Assembly: GCA_036265915.1 (NCBI GenBank)
Contig: DATAOC010000121.1
Span: 3,078 to 67,077 of the forward strand
DNA from: AR12 sp036265915
GTDB taxonomy: Bacteria; Methylomirabilota; Methylomirabilia; Rokubacteriales; CSP1-6
Direction of reading: 5' to 3'
DNA length: 64,000 bases
Positions 26,533 through 34,450 of the stretch are shown here, piece by piece (position 1 is the first letter of the stretch; every line of letters begins with the position of its first letter). The notes below the pieces were generated by a model that saw only the letters and a program-made list of their open reading frames with translations, ran no database searches and was not told where the DNA came from. Made by a program: the position numbers and the translations under genes.

Positions 26533-27761
26533 CGCTGGGCGCCGGCGGCGCCGCCCTCGGCGAGCGGCTCGGCGGCGCACGCGGCGTGGCGCTGGCGCTG
26601 CTGGTGATCGGGCTCGCCGCGTCCATCACGCTGTCGGAAACGATGCTGATCGTCCTCGGCGCCTGGCTCGTGTGGCAGTCACTCCGCCGCCACGCCACGC
26701 TGTCGTGGCCGCTGGCGACGCCGGTGCTCGCGTTCGCCGCGTGGACGCTCATCGCCGCCGCGCTGTCGGGCGAGCCGCGCACCAGCCTTGCCGCGGCGCG
26801 GCCGCTGTTCCTGCTCGCCACGCTCTGGGTCGTCGTGAACGCGATCGGTACGGCGGCGCGCGCGAGGTGGTTCGCGGGCGCGCTCTTCGCCGCGCTCGTT
26901 GCCGTCTCCGCGCTGTCGATCGTGCAGGTGCAGACGTGCAGCGCCGACCGACTCTACGCGAAGGCCGTGGGCCTTCCGCCCGTGCTCGGCTCGTTCTTCA
27001 GCAAGTGCGAGCGGGCGCACGGGTTCTTCAGCATCTACATGACCCTGGCGGGCGTGCTCACGATCGTGCTGACTCTGATGCTGCCGCGGCTGCCGACGCT
27101 GCGTCACCGCGCGCTGGCGGCGGCCGGCTGGGTCGTGGGTGCGCTGGCCCTGGCTCTCACGCTGGTGCGCGGCGCCTGGCTCGGCTTCGGGGCCGGCGTG
27201 CTCCTTCTCGCCGGCACCATGCGGCGTCAGGTGGTCGTCTTTGCGGGCGTGCTGGTGGTCGGCGCCGCCTTGCTGGCCGTGCCTGGTGTCCGCCACCGAG
27301 CGGCGTCCATGGCGGATCCCGGCGATCCAACCGCGCGCGAGCGGATGGCGATGCTCTCGGCCGGTCTCACGCTGCTGCGCGAGCATCCCGTCGCCGGGAT
27401 CGGGCCGGGCGGTGTCAAGCGGCTGTATCCCGAGTACGCGCCGGCGTACGCCGTGCGGCGGCACACGAGCCATTTGCACGACACCCCGCTTCAGATCGCG
27501 GTCGAGCGCGGTCTCGTGGGCCTGGCGCTCTGGCTCTGGCTCTTCGCCGCGTTCTTCGCGCGCGCCGTCCGGACCTGGCGCCGCCTGCCCGCGGACGCCG
27601 CCGCTGACCGCGCGCTCGTCGCCGGCGGCATCGCCGCCGTCGCCGCGTTCCTGGTCGCCGGCCTCTTCGAGTACAACTTCGGCGACACGGAAGTGCTGCT
27701 GGTCGCCCTCAGCGTGATGGCTTTGCCGCTGATCGTCGAGCGCGAATGGGCGGCGACGTGA
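26499..27761 (+). CDS. O-antigen ligase/polymerase family membrane protein (WaaL/Wzy-like)
   Basis: The GTG at 26499 lies 34 bases inside wcaJ; no later ATG/GTG/TTG precedes the first membrane span sensibly. The 420 residues contain 10 or more hydrophobic spans and one large periplasmic loop. Its hallmark is HPVAGIGPGGVKRLYPEY and the following HTSHLHDTPLQIAVERGLVG, matching the ligase pattern in which a His pair precedes a Glu-rich helix (usually HxHN; here HLHD). It would either join glycan to lipid A core or polymerise repeats in the periplasm. The two roles cannot be told apart here. Confidence 0.8.
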   Translation: MARLQEPQRVLTLGAGGAALGERLGGARGVALALLVIGLAASITLSETMLIVLGAWLVWQSLRRHATLSWPLATPVLAFAAWTLIAAALSGEPRTSLAAARPLFLLATLWVVVNAIGTAARARWFAGALFAALVAVSALSIVQVQTCSADRLYAKAVGLPPVLGSFFSKCERAHGFFSIYMTLAGVLTIVLTLMLPRLPTLRHRALAAAGWVVGALALALTLVRGAWLGFGAGVLLLAGTMRRQVVVFAGVLVVGAALLAVPGVRHRAASMADPGDPTARERMAMLSAGLTLLREHPVAGIGPGGVKRLYPEYAPAYAVRRHTSHLHDTPLQIAVERGLVGLALWLWLFAAFFARAVRTWRRLPADAAADRALVAGGIAAVAAFLVAGLFEYNFGDTEVLLVALSVMALPLIVEREWAAT

Positions 27762-28279
27762 CCCGCGCCACCGAGCGGCGGCGCTTCGGCGCCGTCCGGC
27801 TGCTCGTCATGGACGTGGACGGCGTGCTCACCGACGGCGGCATCTACTACACCGAGCGCGGGGACGAGGTGAAGCGCTTCGACGTCCGCGACGGCCAGGG
27901 ACTCGTGCTCCTGCGCCAGGCCGGCGTCCTCACCGCCGTCATCACGCGCCGCCGCTCGGAGATCGTCGAGCGGCGCGCCGACGAGCTCGGCATCGTCGAG
28001 GTGCACCAGGGCGCAGCCGACAAGCGCGCCGTGCTCGAGTCTCTGCTGGCGCGACGCGGCCTCGCCGCCGCCGAGACCGCCTATGTCGGCGACGACGTCG
28101 GCGACCTGCCCGCGATGAAGCTGGTGGGATTGCCGATCGCGGTGGCGGATGCGGTGCCGGTGGTGCGACGTCAGGCCGTGTACGTCACGCGCGCCCGGCC
28201 GGGGCATGGCGCAGTGCGCGAGCTGTGCGATCTCATCCTGGCGGCACGGCCACGGCGGGCGCGAATGCGGGGACTGTGA
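27746..28279 (+). CDS. kdsC: KdsC-like HAD phosphatase (KDO-8-phosphate or related)
   Basis: A 177-residue HAD subfamily C0 phosphatase. The nucleophile motif is LLVMDVDGVLTDGGIYY and the metal motif VGDDVGDLPAMKLVG; VITRRRSEIVERRADELG is the middle motif. ATG 27746 overlaps the preceding gene by 16 bases. A GTG at 27758 would give the four-base overlap common in this locus. KdsC makes KDO from KDO-8-phosphate, but kdsA, kdsB and kdsD are not in the window. Relatives of KdsC can also dephosphorylate nonulosonate-9-phosphates, so a role beside neuB is possible. Confidence 0.85.
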   Translation: MGGDVTRATERRRFGAVRLLVMDVDGVLTDGGIYYTERGDEVKRFDVRDGQGLVLLRQAGVLTAVITRRRSEIVERRADELGIVEVHQGAADKRAVLESLLARRGLAAAETAYVGDDVGDLPAMKLVGLPIAVADAVPVVRRQAVYVTRARPGHGAVRELCDLILAARPRRARMRGL

Positions 28280-29385
28280 AGGCGACGCTGTCAGCCGTTG
28301 CGACGCGGCTCGGCGTCGTCGGCGCCAGCCTGGCCGTCGCCCTGCTGCTCGCCGAGATGACCGTCCGATGGCTCGAGCCCCAGCCGCTGCAGCATATTCA
28401 GCTCGACGACGCGCTGTACTTCGTGAACCAGCCGGCGGCGCGATTCACCTACGCGCGCGCCGGGGAGTATTCGATTCCGGTGACGTTCAACGCCTGGGGA
28501 TTTCGCGGCCCCGTCCCCGAGACGCCCGCGGCGCCCGGAACCCTGCGGATCCTGCTGGTCGGCGACTCGCAGACGGAGGGACTGCAAGTGGCGTTCGACC
28601 AGACGTACGGTTCGGTGCTGCGACGCGAGCTCGAGGCGGCGCTGCCGGGCCGGCGCGTCGAGGTGGTGAATCTGGCCGTCTCCGCGTACGGAACGCATCA
28701 GGAGCTGCTGACGCTGAAGCGCTATGGAGAGCGTGTGAAGCCGGACTGGGTGATTCTCGGCTTCTATCCCGACAACGATCTCGCCGACAACGTGCGGCTG
28801 CCGCTCGTCACGGAAGACGCGGGCGGCGTGCGCCTCGTCGCACATCGGTTCTCGCCGCTGCATCGCCTCGTCCTCGGCACCAAGGTGTCAATCGCGCGCA
28901 TGAGTCATCTCTACGTGTTCACGACCGTGCGTCTGAAGGCCCTGGTGTCGACGCCGCTGCTGTCGCAGGTCGGCATCCTGGAGCGGCGGGCGCCGTCGAT
29001 TGCTGTGGTCGATCCCGCGCCGTCGGAGGAGAGCCGTCGTGCGTACCGCATGACCGAAGCGCTCGTGCGGATGACCCGCGCGGAGGCGCACCGCCTCGGC
29101 TCCGAGCTTCTCGTCCTGACGATTCCCTCCAAGGTCCAGGTGACGGAGGCGGCGACGTCGGGCGCCACGGACATGGACCGCCTCGAACGTAGCTTCGTCG
29201 AGGCGTTCGATCGTGGAGGCGTCCCTCACGTCGAGGCGGTGGCGGCGCTTCGCGAGGCCCATCAGCGTGGCCGTCGGCCGTATTTCGTCGTCGACGGCCA
29301 TCTCAATGCGGTCGGACACCAGGTCATCGGCGAGACGCTCGCGCGGTGGCTTGCGCCGCGCGTGGGGCAGCCACGTCGTCAGTAG
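28276..29385 (+). CDS. Membrane-anchored SGNH hydrolase-like protein
   Basis: The GTG at 28276 overlaps the kdsC stop by four bases (369 residues). A hydrophobic N-terminal anchor (about residues 8-27) places the domain in the periplasm. The SGNH block I is ILLVGDSQTEGLQVAF, with Ser as nucleophile, and a C-terminal VDGHLNAVGHQVIGE supplies the Asp-x-x-His-like block V. Such proteins deacetylate or acetylate exported polysaccharides (for example AlgX/AlgJ-type). As the last gene of the cluster it may trim or acetylate the finished glycan. The stop overlaps the convergent anti-sigma gene by 7 bases. Confidence 0.7.
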   Translation: MKATLSAVATRLGVVGASLAVALLLAEMTVRWLEPQPLQHIQLDDALYFVNQPAARFTYARAGEYSIPVTFNAWGFRGPVPETPAAPGTLRILLVGDSQTEGLQVAFDQTYGSVLRRELEAALPGRRVEVVNLAVSAYGTHQELLTLKRYGERVKPDWVILGFYPDNDLADNVRLPLVTEDAGGVRLVAHRFSPLHRLVLGTKVSIARMSHLYVFTTVRLKALVSTPLLSQVGILERRAPSIAVVDPAPSEESRRAYRMTEALVRMTRAEAHRLGSELLVLTIPSKVQVTEAATSGATDMDRLERSFVEAFDRGGVPHVEAVAALREAHQRGRRPYFVVDGHLNAVGHQVIGETLARWLAPRVGQPRRQ

Positions 29386-30080
29386 GCGAGCGACGGCTCG
29401 GTCGACGCCCGCACGCGGACGAAGTAGTCCTTGAAGCGCTCGAGGTCGTCGGTGGAGACCATGTCGGAGACGAGGAAGCAGGCGACGTCGCGCTGCTTCC
29501 ACACCCAGGTGACGAAGCCGCTGTCGCGCACCAGCGCCGGACGGTAACGCTCGATCTGCACGCGCGAGCGGTCGGGAACTTTCAGATCACCGCCCGGCAG
29601 CGCGATGTACGTGATCAGATGCCCGTCCGTGTCGCGGTAGTGGACGGCCAGGCCGCGCTGGCGCAGGAGATAGACTGGTTCCGCGCTGACGAAGGTGAGC
29701 AGGTCGTCGCCGACGAAGGTGCTCGACAGCTCGATCCCCGACTGCTCCTGCAGCCACGGCAGCGCGGCCGGAATGACCTGCGACTGGCGCGAGCCCCACA
29801 TGAGGGCGCGCGAGTGCTCGCTGACGACGGCGCGGAGCATCTGGTCCGACGGGTCGGACGGTACCATGCGCGGGAGCAGCGGCAGCATGACCATGGCCAG
29901 CACCATGGCCGTGGCCGCGGCCGCGAGCAGGGGCGACAGCCACGCGGGACGGCGCGACGGGGCGGGATCCAGCGCCTGCACGATGGCCACGCGCAGCGAG
30001 GCCGGCGCGGTGTAGCGGGGCAGCTCCGCGGCCAGGCGACGCCCCAGGTGCTCGTCGGCGTCCGAGACGTGATCGTTCAT
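29379..30080 (-). CDS. Probable membrane anti-sigma factor without zinc-binding motif
   Basis: The ATG at 30080 overlaps the stop of the ECF sigma gene by four bases, giving 233 residues. An N-terminal cytoplasmic segment of about 45 residues (EHLGRRLAAELPRYTAPAS) is followed by one membrane span (about 52-72) and a periplasmic domain of about 155 residues with no fold I recognise. The HxxxCxxC zinc motif of typical anti-sigma domains is absent; the only Cys is in DVACFLVSD near the C-terminus. The role is inferred from gene position and topology. Periplasmic sensing is likely, but the signal is unknown. Confidence 0.65.
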   Translation of the reverse strand: MNDHVSDADEHLGRRLAAELPRYTAPASLRVAIVQALDPAPSRRPAWLSPLLAAAATAMVLAMVMLPLLPRMVPSDPSDQMLRAVVSEHSRALMWGSRQSQVIPAALPWLQEQSGIELSSTFVGDDLLTFVSAEPVYLLRQRGLAVHYRDTDGHLITYIALPGGDLKVPDRSRVQIERYRPALVRDSGFVTWVWKQRDVACFLVSDMVSTDDLERFKDYFVRVRASTEPSLAY

Positions 30081-30589
30081 TTCGAGTCGTAGTCCTTGAG
30101 CAAGCCGCGCAGCCGCTCCTTGGCTCGGAAGATGCGCGACTTCACCGTCCCGACCGGGCACGCCATCACCCGGGCCACCTCCTCCAGTGGCATGCCCTCG
30201 ACTTCCGCGAGCAGAAGCACCGTGCGGAACTCCTCGGGCAGCCGACGCATGGCGCGCTCGAGGTCCGTGTGCGCCTCCATGGCGCTGCCCTCGTCGAGCG
30301 GCGTGTCGTGGAACATGGGCGTGTCCCAGTCGGGGACCCCGTCCTCCGCGATCGCCGCCTCACGCTCACGCAGCCGGTAAAACGTGAGGAACGTGTTCCT
30401 CAGGATCTGGAACAACCAGGCCCGCAGGTGGGTTCCCGGCTGGAACCGGTGGGAGAACCGGAAGGCCCGGAGGTAGGTCTCCTGGACGAGGTCGTCCGCC
30501 TCCGGCGGGTTTCGTGTCAGATAGACCGCGAAGTTATAGAGCGCGTTCAGGTGCTGGAGGGCTTCGCGCTGGAACTCGGTGTCGGCCAT
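30077..30589 (-). CDS. ECF-family RNA polymerase sigma factor
   Basis: A 170-residue sigma-70 family group 4 protein. Region 2 contains YNFAVYLTRNPPEADDLVQE and TYLRAF with the -10 recognition helix HLRAWLFQILRN. Region 4 has RRLPEEFRTVLLLAEVEG followed by the helix-turn-helix LEEVARVMACPVGTVKSRIF. The ATG at 30589 lies five bases after the folK stop, so it is the second-last gene of the mltG-to-sigma operon, with its anti-sigma coupled downstream. No ECF-type promoter can be placed in the five-base gap, so autoregulation would need an internal folK promoter. Confidence 0.93.
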   Translation of the reverse strand: MADTEFQREALQHLNALYNFAVYLTRNPPEADDLVQETYLRAFRFSHRFQPGTHLRAWLFQILRNTFLTFYRLREREAAIAEDGVPDWDTPMFHDTPLDEGSAMEAHTDLERAMRRLPEEFRTVLLLAEVEGMPLEEVARVMACPVGTVKSRIFRAKERLRGLLKDYDSK

Positions 30590-30594
30590 CGCGC

Positions 30595-31143
30595 TCAGTC
30601 CTCGAACCAGCGCGCCGGGTAGTCACCCGGCCTCACCGTGTGGTCGTCGGCCAGCTCCTCGACCATCTCGCGCACCGTCGCGTAGAGCGTCGGGTGCTCG
30701 AGCTCGGGGGCGACGTCGGCCAGCGGCCGCAGCACGAACGCGCGCTCGGCGAGCATCAGATGAGGCACGTGCAGGTCGTCGGGCCCGCTGATCACCTCGT
30801 TGCCGTAGAACAGGATGTCGATGTCGACCGTCCGTGGTGCAAACCGCCGGGCTTCCGGTGTCCCGGGCGGCCGCACACGCCCCAGGGCATCCTCGATGCC
30901 GCGCACACGGTCGAGCAGCGCCCGCGGCGGCAGGCCGGTGTCGACGGCGACGACACAGTTCAGGTACCAGCGCTGCTCGCTGCCGGCGCGGCCGGGCTCG
31001 GCCTCCCAGGGCTCCGACTCGTAGAGCGGGGAGGCGGCGACGACGTCGACGTCGGCGGACTCCCGCAGTCGCTGCACGGCCGCGCGCAGCAGCGCCAGAC
31101 GGTCGCCCAGGTTCGAGCCGAGGCTCAGGTAGACGCGGGTCAC
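30595..31143 (-). CDS. folK: 2-amino-4-hydroxy-6-hydroxymethyldihydropteridine diphosphokinase
   Basis: A 182-residue HPPK enzyme that transfers pyrophosphate from ATP to 6-hydroxymethyl-7,8-dihydropterin in folate synthesis. Seen are YLSLGSNLGDRLALL at the N-terminus, YLNCVVAVDTGL in the middle and the signature RTVDIDILFYGNEVI. The ATG at 31143 overlaps the folB stop by four bases, and the two act in consecutive steps. Length and motifs are normal for the family. Confidence 0.95.
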   Translation of the reverse strand: MTRVYLSLGSNLGDRLALLRAAVQRLRESADVDVVAASPLYESEPWEAEPGRAGSEQRWYLNCVVAVDTGLPPRALLDRVRGIEDALGRVRPPGTPEARRFAPRTVDIDILFYGNEVISGPDDLHVPHLMLAERAFVLRPLADVAPELEHPTLYATVREMVEELADDHTVRPGDYPARWFED

Positions 31144-31502
31144 GGCGTGCGCCTCCGTGTCAGCTCCACCGACGGCGTGCCGACGAGCCCCTGCAGGGGC
31201 GGCGTCAGCTTGCGCACGCGCACACGGACCTCCTGCGCGGGAAACTCGCGCAGCAGCGCCTGTGCGATCTGTCCGGCCAGCCGCTCGATGAGGTTCACGC
31301 GGCCGTGCGTGCCGATCTCGACGATGCGTCGAGCCACGATGCCATAGTCGATCGCGCTGGCGAGGTCGTCGGACGTGGCGGCCGGCGCCAGGTCCACCGC
31401 GAGCTCGGCGTCGACCGAGAACCAGATGCCGACCGTCTGCTCGGCCTTCGACACGCCGTGGTGGCCATAGAAGCGGACGTCCTCGAGGTGCAGGCGATCC
31501 AT
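31140..31502 (-). CDS. folB: Dihydroneopterin aldolase
   Basis: A 120-residue FolB, which cleaves dihydroneopterin to 6-hydroxymethyldihydropterin and glycolaldehyde. The start ATG 31502 shares its last base with the dapB stop. The N-terminal LHLEDVRFYGHHGVSKAEQ gives the substrate-binding region, DYGIVARRIVEI and NLIERLAGQIAQALL are the conserved helices, and VRKLTPPLQG carries the catalytic Lys. An open upstream frame in the same phase is antisense-like noise over dapB and is not coding. Confidence 0.95.
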   Translation of the reverse strand: MDRLHLEDVRFYGHHGVSKAEQTVGIWFSVDAELAVDLAPAATSDDLASAIDYGIVARRIVEIGTHGRVNLIERLAGQIAQALLREFPAQEVRVRVRKLTPPLQGLVGTPSVELTRRRTP

Positions 31503-32335
31503 CACGCGATCCCGAGCACGTCGTGCATCGAGTAGAGCCCGGGCGGCCGGGCCGCCATCCAGCGCGCCGCGCGGAGCGCGCCGCGCGCGAAGGTGTCGCG
31601 ACTGTGCGCGCGATGGGTGAGCTCCAGGCGCTCGCCGAGGGTGCCGAAGGAGACGGTGTGCTCGCCGACCACGTCGCCGGAGCGCAGCGACATCACGCCG
31701 ATCTCCTTGCCGGTGCGCTCGCCGGGCAGCCCCTGCCGGCCGTACACGGAGACCTGCGCCAGATCGCGCCCGAGCGCCTCCGCGATCACCTCCGCCATGC
31801 GCACCGCCGTTCCGCTCGGCGCGTCCTTCTTGAATCGATGATGCATCTCGGTGATCTCGACGTCGTAGTCGTCGCCCAGGGCCTTGGCCATGAGCGCCAG
31901 CACCTTGAACGCGAGCGTCACGCCGACGGACATGTTCGGGGCCACGAGAATCGGCGCCCGGCGCGCGAGCGCGGCGATCTCGTCGCGCTGCGCGGCCGAG
32001 AAGCCCGTCGTCCCGATCACCGCGCGTGCGCCGGCGTCGGCGGCGAGACGCAGATGCTCGAGTGAGGCCGCGGGCACGGAGAACTCGACCAGCATGCGAT
32101 CGCGCGTGAGCGCCGATTTCATGTCGGCGACGATCGGAACGCCGAGCGCGCCGACACCGGCCACCTCGCCCGCGTCGCGTCCGAGCGAGGCGTGTGCCGG
32201 CGCTTCCACCGCCCCCGCGAGCCGCAGGCCGGGCGCCTCGCGCAGCAGGGCGACGATCCGTGTTCCCATCCGACCGGCCGCACCGCCCACGACGAGATCG
32301 GTCGTCGGGGCGCCGGCCGGCGAGCCAGCGCTCAT
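31502..32335 (-). CDS. dapB: 4-hydroxy-tetrahydrodipicolinate reductase
   Basis: A 277-residue DapB for the second committed step of diaminopimelate/lysine synthesis. The NAD(P)H loop is VVGGAAGRMGTRIVALL; IGTTGFSAAQR and the active-site signature EMHHRFKKDAPSGTAVRMAE are intact. The first ten residues (ahead of TTDLVV) are low-complexity, and a later start is possible. It follows dapA by 12 bases, the usual partner that produces its substrate. It is cytoplasmic and usually a tetramer. Confidence 0.96.
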   Translation of the reverse strand: MSAGSPAGAPTTDLVVGGAAGRMGTRIVALLREAPGLRLAGAVEAPAHASLGRDAGEVAGVGALGVPIVADMKSALTRDRMLVEFSVPAASLEHLRLAADAGARAVIGTTGFSAAQRDEIAALARRAPILVAPNMSVGVTLAFKVLALMAKALGDDYDVEITEMHHRFKKDAPSGTAVRMAEVIAEALGRDLAQVSVYGRQGLPGERTGKEIGVMSLRSGDVVGEHTVSFGTLGERLELTHRAHSRDTFARGALRAARWMAARPPGLYSMHDVLGIA

Positions 32336-32347
32336 GGCTGCCGCGAT

Positions 32348-33235
32348 CTACTTCACGACGCCGGACTGCCGGAGGATCGCCCGCAGCGTCTCGCGGTTCG
32401 CGTCGCCCATGCGGCACATCGGCAGGCGGAACTCCGGCTCGAGCATGCCGGCCATCGCCATGGCTTCCTTGATCGGGATGGGGTTCGTCTCCAGGAACGC
32501 CGCGCGCGCCAGCGGGAAGATCCGGTAGTGGATCTCGCGCGCCCGCTTGATGTCGCCCTCGAGAGCGGCGTGCACCAGGTCGGCGGTCTCACGCGGGACG
32601 ATGTTCGCGATGACCGAGACGACGCCGTGGCCGCCGATCGCCATCAGCGGCAGCGTGATGTTGTCGTCGCCCGAGAGTACGGAGAACCCGGGTCCGCACG
32701 CGGCGATGACCTGGCTCATCTGATCGAGCGAGCCGGACGCTTCCTTCACGCCCTTGATGTTCTTCACGTCCTTCACGAGCCGCGCCATCGTCGACGTCTC
32801 GATGTTCACGGCCGTGCGGCTCTGGATGTTGTACACGACGATCGGCATCACGACCGACTCGGCCACGGCGCGGAAGTGGCGGTAGAGTCCCTCCTGGGTC
32901 GGCTTGTTGTAGTACGGGTTGACCACGAGCGCGCCGTCGGCGCCCGCCTTCTCCGCGTGCCGGGTCAGCTCGATGGCCTCGCTGGTGGAGTTCGAGCCGG
33001 TGCCGGCCAGGATCTTCATCCGCTTGCGCGCCGCCTCGATCACGACCTCGACCACCCGCTTGTGCTCGTCGTGGGACAGCGTCGGCGACTCGCCGGTCGT
33101 GCCGCACGGGACCAGGCCATCGGTCCCGTTGGCCGCGTGCATCTCGACCAGCTCGCGCAGCTTCGCCTCGTCCACCTTGCCATTGCGGAACGGGGTCACG
33201 AGCGCGACGTAGGAACCGGTGAAGATCGGGTTCAT
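32348..33235 (-). CDS. dapA: 4-hydroxy-tetrahydrodipicolinate synthase
   Basis: A 295-residue DapA, a class I aldolase-fold enzyme that condenses pyruvate with aspartate semialdehyde. Seen are VALVTPFRNGKVDEAKL, the substrate loop PCGTTGESPTLSHDEH, VVYNIQSRTAVNIE with the active-site Tyr, and the Schiff-base Lys in IKGVKEASGS. GAGGGAG lies 12 bases upstream of ATG 33235. A second in-frame-looking ATG five bases earlier ends after two codons and belongs to the small upstream frame. Confidence 0.96.
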   Translation of the reverse strand: MNPIFTGSYVALVTPFRNGKVDEAKLRELVEMHAANGTDGLVPCGTTGESPTLSHDEHKRVVEVVIEAARKRMKILAGTGSNSTSEAIELTRHAEKAGADGALVVNPYYNKPTQEGLYRHFRAVAESVVMPIVVYNIQSRTAVNIETSTMARLVKDVKNIKGVKEASGSLDQMSQVIAACGPGFSVLSGDDNITLPLMAIGGHGVVSVIANIVPRETADLVHAALEGDIKRAREIHYRIFPLARAAFLETNPIPIKEAMAMAGMLEPEFRLPMCRMGDANRETLRAILRQSGVVK

Positions 33236-33339
33236 GCCATGGTCTCCCTCGCCGCCGGGTCCTCGGTGTCTCCCCGGTGGCGGACGATCGTGAAGCGGCG
33301 GTCAACGAGGACCTCGACGCGCCGCGGTGTCGGGGTCAT
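33232..33339 (-). CDS. Possible small protein, 35 aa, overlapping the dapA start
   Basis: An ATG at 33339 opens a 35-codon frame (TPTPRRVEVLVDRRFTIV at its start) that ends at TGA 33234-33232, overlapping the dapA start codon by four bases (ATGA), as real gene junctions do elsewhere here. GC at third positions is about 89% (31 of 35 by count), like the coding genes around it. The frame is open further upstream to the end of the FN3 gene, and no good ribosome site precedes the ATG. It may be a translationally coupled small protein or the tail of a frameshifted FN3 protein. No function is known. Confidence 0.35.
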   Translation of the reverse strand: MTPTPRRVEVLVDRRFTIVRHRGDTEDPAARETMA

Positions 33340-33372
33340 GTGCAGGAGATCGTTGCCCTTTTCGCGCGTGAA

Positions 33373-33379
33373 GTCAAGG
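33373..33379 (-). other. Possible +1 frameshift site CCU-UGA-C at the end of the FN3 gene
   Basis: The FN3 lipoprotein gene ends GTA-CCT-TGA followed by C. Skipping one base (CCT-T-GAC) enters a frame that stays open for 47 codons to 33235 with coding-like third positions. The layout resembles the prfB site (CUU-UGA-C), but I see no Shine-Dalgarno-like stimulator just upstream. This is inference from reading frames only. Confidence 0.25.
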
Positions 33380-34450
33380 TACGGCCACGGCCACTTCGTT
33401 CGACCGTTCGCTCTCGTTGGCCCGCACGCTGGCGTCCTGCGCGGTCACGACGTAGCGGTAGCGGCCAGCCGGCACGCCTCGGTCGACGAACGTCGTCGCG
33501 GGCGGCCGAACGGAGCCCACCCGCATGAAGCCACCGGCCGGGCCGGCGCGATAGACGATGTAGGCGGCGACGTCCGGTGCCGCGCTCGGCTTCCACGACA
33601 GCCGCACCTCGCCGCGCGAGGCGATGGCGACGAGGTCGGTCGGGGAAGGCGGCGCGGTCGTCTTCGCGGGCGTCGCGGCGACGCGCGCGGTGGGAGCGCC
33701 GGTGACGTGGGCGTCGCCGTCGGTGCGGACCGCGCGGACGGCGTACTGGTAGGTGTGGTCGTTGCTCAGGCCGCGGTCGACGTACGTCGTCTCGCCGCCC
33801 GTCCGGGCGATCACGCTCGGCTCGGCGACCGCATCGGGCGCGCGCAAGATCTCGTACGCCAGTGCGCCGCTGAGCGGCGCGCCGCCGACCAGCCCCGGCG
33901 GCGGCTCCCACGTGAGGCGCACCTCCGCGTCGCCGGCCGCGACGCGCAGCGCGGCCGGCGGCTCCGGCGCCGCGATGTACCGGATCGACACACGCGCCGA
34001 CGGCACGCTCGTGCGCCCCTCGGCGTCGGTGGTGGTGGTGACGTACGTGTAGCGGCGACCGACGACGAGGTCGCGCCGGTCGGCGTACGTGATGCGGTTG
34101 CCCCTCAGCTCGGGTGCGACGGGCTCCTGGAGCGGAAAGCGCGCGATCTCGGCGTAGCCGGGAACGCGGTCGTCCACGCGGAGGGCCGCCCGGGGCTCAC
34201 CGGTGCCCGCATCCTCGGTGCGGTACAGCCGCGCGACGCCGAGCTCGTAGATCGGCGAGCCGTCGACACGTCGGCGCGGCACCGTCCACGTGAGCTCGAT
34301 GGCGTTCTCGCGGGCGGCGGCCGACAGGTCGGCCACGACGCGCGGGACCCGGATCTGCGGCGCGACCGGTCGGCCGGCCTTGCCGCACGCGGCCAGCGCC
34401 AGCACGGCGGCGGCGAGCGCGCCCGCACGCCGGCACGCGCGCGACCTCAC
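33374..34450 (-). CDS. Lipoprotein with repeated fibronectin type III domains
   Basis: The GTG at 34450 overlaps the argH stop by four bases and gives 358 residues. The N-terminus RSRACRRAGALAAAVLALAA ends in a lipobox with Cys (LAAC-GKAG), so it is an exported lipoprotein. At least three FN3-like repeats follow, each with the LTW...Y motif and a late TTFVDRG or TTYVDRG Tyr-corner segment (for example EVRLTWEPPP and EVRLSWKPSA). FN3 modules bind proteins or carbohydrates on the cell surface. Its target is unknown. The C-terminus may be extended by frameshift (see 33373). Confidence 0.8.
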   Translation of the reverse strand: MRSRACRRAGALAAAVLALAACGKAGRPVAPQIRVPRVVADLSAAARENAIELTWTVPRRRVDGSPIYELGVARLYRTEDAGTGEPRAALRVDDRVPGYAEIARFPLQEPVAPELRGNRITYADRRDLVVGRRYTYVTTTTDAEGRTSVPSARVSIRYIAAPEPPAALRVAAGDAEVRLTWEPPPGLVGGAPLSGALAYEILRAPDAVAEPSVIARTGGETTYVDRGLSNDHTYQYAVRAVRTDGDAHVTGAPTARVAATPAKTTAPPSPTDLVAIASRGEVRLSWKPSAAPDVAAYIVYRAGPAGGFMRVGSVRPPATTFVDRGVPAGRYRYVVTAQDASVRANESERSNEVAVAVP

